DNA of 8,182 nt, taken from an uncultured Pseudodesulfovibrio sp. GTDB taxonomy: Bacteria; Desulfobacterota; Desulfovibrionia; Desulfovibrionales; Desulfovibrionaceae. A program made the translations under genes and the position numbers. Shown piece by piece: positions 4,574 through 8,182 of the stretch. The DNA lies in assembly GCA_947259235.1 (NCBI GenBank), contig CAMYLL010000096.1, positions 1 through 8,182 on the forward strand, in the 5' to 3' direction. Numbering within the stretch: position 1 is the stretch's first letter; every line of letters starts with the position of its first letter. The notes below the pieces were generated by a model. The model worked only from the letters and a program-made list of their open reading frames with translations, searched no databases and was not told the DNA's origin.

Positions 4574-6310
4574 TCACCTGATGTTCGGGTGGCCGCTGTT
4601 GTCCGGGATGTCGGGCGTTGTGGTGCGGGAGCGGAAGACGACGCCGACGGATCGATAGACGGTCAGGGCTGCCAGGACCAGCAGGATGACGGAAATCACG
4701 CCCAGGTTGTAGGAGGGGTTCGGGGCCGTGAAATAGCCGGAGGCCGGAGCGAATGCTTCCCAGGCCAGGGCTGCGGACGCTGTTATGAGCATGAATACGG
4801 CCGGGATCAGGGTATAGCGGCGCGGGAGTTTCCGGTTGGCAAGGAAGGCGGTGATGGTGGTCAGGGTGATGGCCGCGATGAGCTGGTTGGATGCGCCGAA
4901 CAGCTTCCACACGCTGGCCCACGAATTGGTCACGGCCAGCAGGTAGCCGGGAACGAGCACGAGCAGCGTCGCGGCGATGCGGCTTTTGGCGAGAAAGGGA
5001 ATCCTGACTCCCAGGGTCTCGGCTATCAGGAAGCGACCGAGCCGCGTGCCGGAGTCAAGCGTCGTCAGGATGAACGACTTGACCATGACCGCGCCAAGCA
5101 ACCCGGCGATGGGCGCGGTCAGGAGCGGGAGGCCCAATTGGCCGACCAGATTGCCGAAGCCGTTGCTGAAGGCGACGATCCACCCTTTCTCAAGGGCAGT
5201 GCCGAACCACATCCCGGCCTCCCGGGGCACAGTGCCCGCCGGAGCCGCACCCCACCACAGCCCGGCGGAGACGACCATGATGACCATTACCGCCAGCGCC
5301 CCTTCCACGAGCATGCCGCCGAAAGCCAGGGGCTTGCCTTCCGACTCGCGCATGAGCTGGCGCGAGGACGTCCCGGTGGAGACCAGGCTGTGGAATCCGC
5401 TGATGGCTCCGCAGGCTACCAAAATAAACAGAATCGGCCATATGGGCTTGTCGCCCGAAAAGAACTCGCCTTGGTGGAAAGGGGCATTGATGGTCGGATG
5501 AATGACCATAATTCCGAGGAAACCTATTCCCATGCCGACGAAGAGCATGACCGACGAGATGAAGTCCCGGGGCTGGAGGATGAGCCAGATGGGTGAAATG
5601 GAGGCCAGCAGGCAGTAGAGGGCGATGAAGGCGCACCAGACTGCGAGGATCGTCTCCTTGCCCCATGCGGCAGGCAGCGTGATGGGGTAGGCGAAGCCGA
5701 CCCACAGCAGGGCATAGGCTCCGAGAAGGCCGAGCCCAAGCACGAGGGATTCGTTCATCTTGAATGTATTGATGCACAGCCCAATGACGATGGCGACGCC
5801 CACCAGACCGAAGGTCGGGATGACGAGGGCTGGCCGACTGATGAACGCATCGGCCACCGAGACCATGAACACCGTGGTTATCAGCGTCAGCATGAGATAG
5901 ACGAGCACCGAGACGAGGTTCTTGCCGAGCTGCCCGAGCATGGGTTCGGTGAGGTCGTAGATTCCGCGGCCCTTGTGGCGCACGCTGATCATGAGGGAGA
6001 GATAGTCATGCACCGCCCCCATGAACACCGATCCGATGACCACCCACAGGAGCGTGTACCCCCAGCCGAAGATGGACACGGCCAGGATCGGCCCGATGAT
6101 CGGCCCGGCCCCTGCTATGGAGGCGAAATGGTTGCCCCACAGGAGCCGCAGTTTGCTTGGATGGTAGTCCACTCCGTCTTCGAGCGCGAAGGCGGGCGTG
6201 ACTTTCGAGTCGTCGGGGTTGACGAGTCTCTTCTCAATGAAACGACCGTAGAGCCGATAGCCGAGTATGAACCAGACAATGGCGATGGCGGTGATCACGA
6301 GGCTGTTCAT
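4574..6310 (-). CDS. cstA: CstA-family carbon-starvation / peptide-pyruvate transporter
   Basis: This 578-residue integral membrane protein starts at ATG 6310 with GGGAG six bases upstream. CstA proteins are inner-membrane transporters for peptides or pyruvate that are induced on carbon limitation. The family is clear from WGNHFASIAGAGPIIGP (58-73), HDYLSLMISVRHKGRGI (101-117), SGFHSLVSTGTSSRQL (304-319), LDSGTRLGRFLIAE (418-431) and FGASNQLIAA (471-480). The first two-thirds matches the CstA core domain and roughly 380-500 the CstA C-terminal membrane domain. Many hydrophobic segments run throughout, and the tail (RSRTTTPDIPDNSGHPNIR) is polar. The protein is shorter than the about 700-residue E. 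coli CstA and BtsT, lacking mainly C-terminal length, which is common outside enterobacteria. The substrate cannot be told from sequence. It lies 271 bases after the DksA-like gene, probably with its own promoter. Confidence 0.95.
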   Translation of the reverse strand: MNSLVITAIAIVWFILGYRLYGRFIEKRLVNPDDSKVTPAFALEDGVDYHPSKLRLLWGNHFASIAGAGPIIGPILAVSIFGWGYTLLWVVIGSVFMGAVHDYLSLMISVRHKGRGIYDLTEPMLGQLGKNLVSVLVYLMLTLITTVFMVSVADAFISRPALVIPTFGLVGVAIVIGLCINTFKMNESLVLGLGLLGAYALLWVGFAYPITLPAAWGKETILAVWCAFIALYCLLASISPIWLILQPRDFISSVMLFVGMGIGFLGIMVIHPTINAPFHQGEFFSGDKPIWPILFILVACGAISGFHSLVSTGTSSRQLMRESEGKPLAFGGMLVEGALAVMVIMVVSAGLWWGAAPAGTVPREAGMWFGTALEKGWIVAFSNGFGNLVGQLGLPLLTAPIAGLLGAVMVKSFILTTLDSGTRLGRFLIAETLGVRIPFLAKSRIAATLLVLVPGYLLAVTNSWASVWKLFGASNQLIAAITLTTITAFLANRKLPRRYTLIPAVFMLITASAALAWEAFAPASGYFTAPNPSYNLGVISVILLVLAALTVYRSVGVVFRSRTTTPDIPDNSGHPNIR

Positions 6311-6581
6311 GGTGCACTCCCAATCAGTCCGTTCGTTTTATTGGTGACGAGCTATTCCGTTGAAGGATTGCTGCAGGGTGAGTGAACAGCCTCTCCGTCC
6401 TTCCACACACAAGGTACGCCGGTTCATTTTTTTACAAACAATAGGACGAACGGTATCCCAAATGGCATGCGGGCTCAAGCGTGCAGGCATCCGGGACGGA
6501 AAACAGGCGGCAAGGAGCAGGCCGAGACGAGGAACTTGCCCCGTCGTGACGGCCAGGGAGGACGCGTTGTCGGAACAGCTG
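6311..6581. other. Intergenic region upstream of cstA
   Basis: This 271-base gap should contain the end of the DksA-like transcript and the cstA promoter. GGCAAG (6509-6514) and CTTGCC (6535-6540) form a 6-base inverted repeat with a long loop, followed on the minus strand by a short T-run; it is a weak terminator candidate. A 29-codon minus-strand frame (ATG 6427, stop 6338-6340) lies upstream of cstA but lacks a ribosome-binding site. An AT-rich patch (6426-6444) on the minus strand could be part of a promoter. I see no clear sigma-70 or sigma-54 boxes. Confidence 0.4.
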
Positions 6582-6917
6582 CTACTCGGCGCACTCGACG
6601 CAGTGCTGCGTCTCGGGCATGGCCTTGAGCCGGGGGATGGGGATGGGTTCGCCGCAGTCGATGCACAGGCCGAAGTCCTCGTCTTCGTCCACGCGGCGCA
6701 GGGCCTCCTCCAGCCGGACCATGCGCACCTTGGCCTTGGAGAGCTGGGCCTCGGACACGGACTGGTTGACGATGGTGTCCATGCGCGAGATGCGGCCGAT
6801 GGCGTTGTCCGGGGCCACGGGTTTGACCAGCTCCTTGAGCCGGGGAATCTCCGCCTTGAGAGAGGCGATCTCCTGACGGGCGTATTCCTTGAAATCCTTT
6901 CTTTCCATGTCCGTCAT
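6582..6917 (-). CDS. TraR/DksA-family zinc-finger regulator
   Basis: The 111-residue protein starts at ATG 6917, eight bases after GAGG; an ATG three codons in (6908) is less well placed. Residues 5-80 are a long charged helical stretch, likely a coiled-coil hairpin. It is followed by a four-cysteine zinc finger: CIDCGE (Cys85, Cys88) and CVECAE (Cys106, Cys109), with PIPIPRLKAMPETQH between. This is the layout of DksA/TraR proteins, which enter the RNA polymerase secondary channel and alter initiation. The protein is shorter than E. coli DksA (151), and I do not see the acidic DxxDxA tip, so it may not act with ppGpp in the same way. Its start overlaps by one base the stop of the upstream aminotransferase gene (TAATG), so it is probably translationally coupled. 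Confidence 0.9.
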   Translation of the reverse strand: MTDMERKDFKEYARQEIASLKAEIPRLKELVKPVAPDNAIGRISRMDTIVNQSVSEAQLSKAKVRMVRLEEALRRVDEDEDFGLCIDCGEPIPIPRLKAMPETQHCVECAE

Positions 6918-8065
6918 TACAGCGTCCTCAGCCTGCGCATGGCGTCTTCGAGTATGTTCATTTCCTTGGCAAAACAGAACCGGGCCAGGGTCTCGCCCGT
7001 CTGCCCCCGGTAGAAGGCCGAGCCGGGCACGCAGGCCACGCCGGTCTGCTCCAGCAGGTGCAGAGCGCGCGCCTTGGCCGTTGCCCCCGGCAGGGAGGAG
7101 ACGTCGGCCAGGGTGTAGTAGGCTCCTGAAGGCACATGGGGCGTCAGCCCGATATCGCGCAGGACGCCGCAAAAGAGGTCGCGCTTCTTCTGATGATCGT
7201 CGGACACGCTCGTGTAGTAGTCGTCACCCAGCTCGTCCAGGCCGCGCGCGGCCCCGAGCTGCAACGGCGCGGGAGCGCAGACGTAGACCAGATCGCTGAA
7301 ATGGCCGATGGCCAGCGCCCACTCCGGGGCGCAGATGGCATAGCCGATGCGCCAGCCCGTGATGGCGAACACCTTCGACAGGCCGGAGATGGTGATGGTC
7401 CGTCGCGCCATGCCCGGCAGGGTGGCCGGTGCGATATGGGTCAGGCCGTCGAAGACGAAGCTCTCGTAAATCTCGTCGGTGAACACGAACAGGTCGTGTG
7501 CCTGGGCAAAGTCCGCCACCAGCTCCAGCTCGGCCCGGCTGAAGACCTTGCCCGCCGGGTTGGACGGCGTGTTCAGGATCATGGCCCTGGTCCGGGGCGT
7601 GACCACGCGCTCCAGGTCCTCGGCCGTGAACTCCCAGCGCGGCGGCGCAAGGGTGACGAAGACCGGCTTGATACCCAGAGAGGCCATGGTCACTATGTGA
7701 TAGCCGTAATACGGCTCGAAGACCACGACCTCGTCCCCTTCGTCGAGCAGGGCGAGACAGGCGGAGTAGAACGCGCCCGTGGCGCCGGATGAAACCACCA
7801 CCTGTCCCTCGGGGTCCACGTCCATTCCGGTGTCCCGGCGCTGTCGCGCGGCAATGGCCGTGCGCAGTTCCAGCCGCCCGTCATAGCGGGTGTAGATGTT
7901 GCTGCCGCGCTCCATGGCCTCCTCGGCTCCCTGGATGACAGCATCGGGCACGGGCAGGTCGCACACGCCCTGGGCCAGATTGATGCCGCCCACCCGGGCG
8001 CACTCGATGGACATGTTTCTGATCTCGGACTGGGCCACCAGAGGCCGGCGCTTGCTTGCTCTCAC
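6917..8065 (-). CDS. PLP-dependent class I/II aminotransferase
   Basis: This 382-residue cytosolic enzyme belongs to the aspartate-aminotransferase fold family and moves an amino group between an amino acid and a 2-oxo acid. The motifs are in order: SSGATGAF (92-99) for the cofactor phosphate, NTPSNPAGK (165-173) with Asn169, TDEIY (196-200) with Asp197 and Tyr200, SGLSK (227-231) with the Schiff-base Lys231, GWRIGY (237-242), and Arg362 in LARFCF for the substrate carboxylate. The length is normal for the family. The start is GTG 8065, the first start after an in-frame stop; its ribosome-binding site is weak, but the N-terminal QSEIRNM is conserved in the family, which argues against the later ATG at codon 18. 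The substrate is uncertain; the sequence resembles kynurenine, methionine and aromatic aminotransferases. It overlaps the downstream DksA-like gene by one base. Confidence 0.94.
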   Translation of the reverse strand: MRASKRRPLVAQSEIRNMSIECARVGGINLAQGVCDLPVPDAVIQGAEEAMERGSNIYTRYDGRLELRTAIAARQRRDTGMDVDPEGQVVVSSGATGAFYSACLALLDEGDEVVVFEPYYGYHIVTMASLGIKPVFVTLAPPRWEFTAEDLERVVTPRTRAMILNTPSNPAGKVFSRAELELVADFAQAHDLFVFTDEIYESFVFDGLTHIAPATLPGMARRTITISGLSKVFAITGWRIGYAICAPEWALAIGHFSDLVYVCAPAPLQLGAARGLDELGDDYYTSVSDDHQKKRDLFCGVLRDIGLTPHVPSGAYYTLADVSSLPGATAKARALHLLEQTGVACVPGSAFYRGQTGETLARFCFAKEMNILEDAMRRLRTL

Positions 8066-8125
8066 TGAAATGAGGTATCGTCTCGCGTATGGTAGGGTTC
8101 AATAAACACCAAGGCAGGAGCATAC
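8066..8125. promoter_or_regulatory. Divergent promoter region between the aminotransferase and dehydrogenase genes
   Basis: Only 60 bases separate the two divergent starts, so both promoters must lie within or overlap this gap and the first codons. The AGGAG at 8116-8120, five bases before ATG 8126, is a strong ribosome-binding site for the dehydrogenase. No convincing promoter boxes or operator repeats are seen by eye. Confidence 0.4.
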
Positions 8126-8182
8126 ATGAGTTCACTTCAGAGTAAAACCCTCGTGGTGACGGGAGCATCCAGGGGCATAGGC
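8126..8182 (+). CDS. Short-chain dehydrogenase/reductase (SDR), 5' end only
   Basis: Nineteen codons are present before the window ends: MSSLQSKTLVVTGASRGIG. The TGASRGIG sequence is the glycine-rich nucleotide-binding motif (TGxxxGIG) of classical SDR enzymes, and it falls at the usual N-terminal position after one beta strand. ATG 8126 follows AGGAG with a 5-base spacer, so the start is firm. The substrate and subfamily cannot be told from this part. It is transcribed away from the aminotransferase gene. Confidence 0.88.
   Translation, partial: MSSLQSKTLVVTGASRGIG

Noticed and set aside
4395..4922. 175-codon minus-strand frame reading past the end of cstA
   Set aside because: Most of it is an out-of-frame shadow of cstA, and the rest crosses the palindrome without recognisable protein features.
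4589..5596. 335-codon plus-strand ORF opposite cstA
   Set aside because: It is antisense to a clear CstA gene and has the low-complexity Gly/Arg/Asp/Glu composition typical of GC-rich shadow frames.
6338..6427. 29-codon leader peptide upstream of cstA
   Set aside because: There is no ribosome-binding site, no codon run suggesting attenuation, and no following terminator hairpin.
1..8182. CRISPR array
   Set aside because: No regularly spaced direct repeats are visible in any intergenic stretch.

Overview
The window looks like chromosomal DNA of a GC-rich sulfate-reducer-type bacterium, most likely in or near the Desulfovibrionales. That is an inference from three things: a selenocysteine tRNA gene beside a small periplasmic c-type cytochrome, a short CstA-type transporter, and GC-rich conserved genes interrupted by AT-richer accessory patches. 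No species can be named from the sequence alone.

Layout. Positions 1-1865 are accessory. They hold a complete but inactivated IS5-family insertion sequence (about 152-1608, with CTAG on both sides), then an AT-rich gene-free stretch. That stretch ends abruptly on a truncated monooxygenase-like (ABM) gene (1866-1991, minus). A short conserved block follows: a monohaem cytochrome c (2162-2455, minus) and the selenocysteine tRNA gene selC (2666-2759, plus) with a terminator. From about 2763 to 4573 lies a second accessory patch immediately 3' of selC, a common integration site. It holds three minus-strand orphan genes: a small membrane protein, an exported six-cysteine protein, and a CxxC protein that faintly resembles the C-terminal part of phage minor head proteins. 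A small plus-strand pair of unknown genes and a large imperfect palindrome complete the patch.

The right half is ordinary conserved coding DNA on the minus strand. It carries a PLP-dependent aminotransferase (6917-8065) overlapping by one base a small TraR/DksA-type zinc-finger regulator (6582-6917), and then a CstA-family carbon-starvation/peptide transporter (4574-6310). A divergently oriented short-chain dehydrogenase begins at 8126 and runs off the window.

How the genes work together. The aminotransferase and the DksA-like protein look translationally coupled. CstA lies downstream on the same strand but is separated by about 270 bases, so it may have its own promoter. No complete novel multi-gene system is visible. 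The best leads are the selC-adjacent orphan cassette, the large palindrome downstream of cstA, and an insertion sequence whose stop codon comes from its own target duplication.
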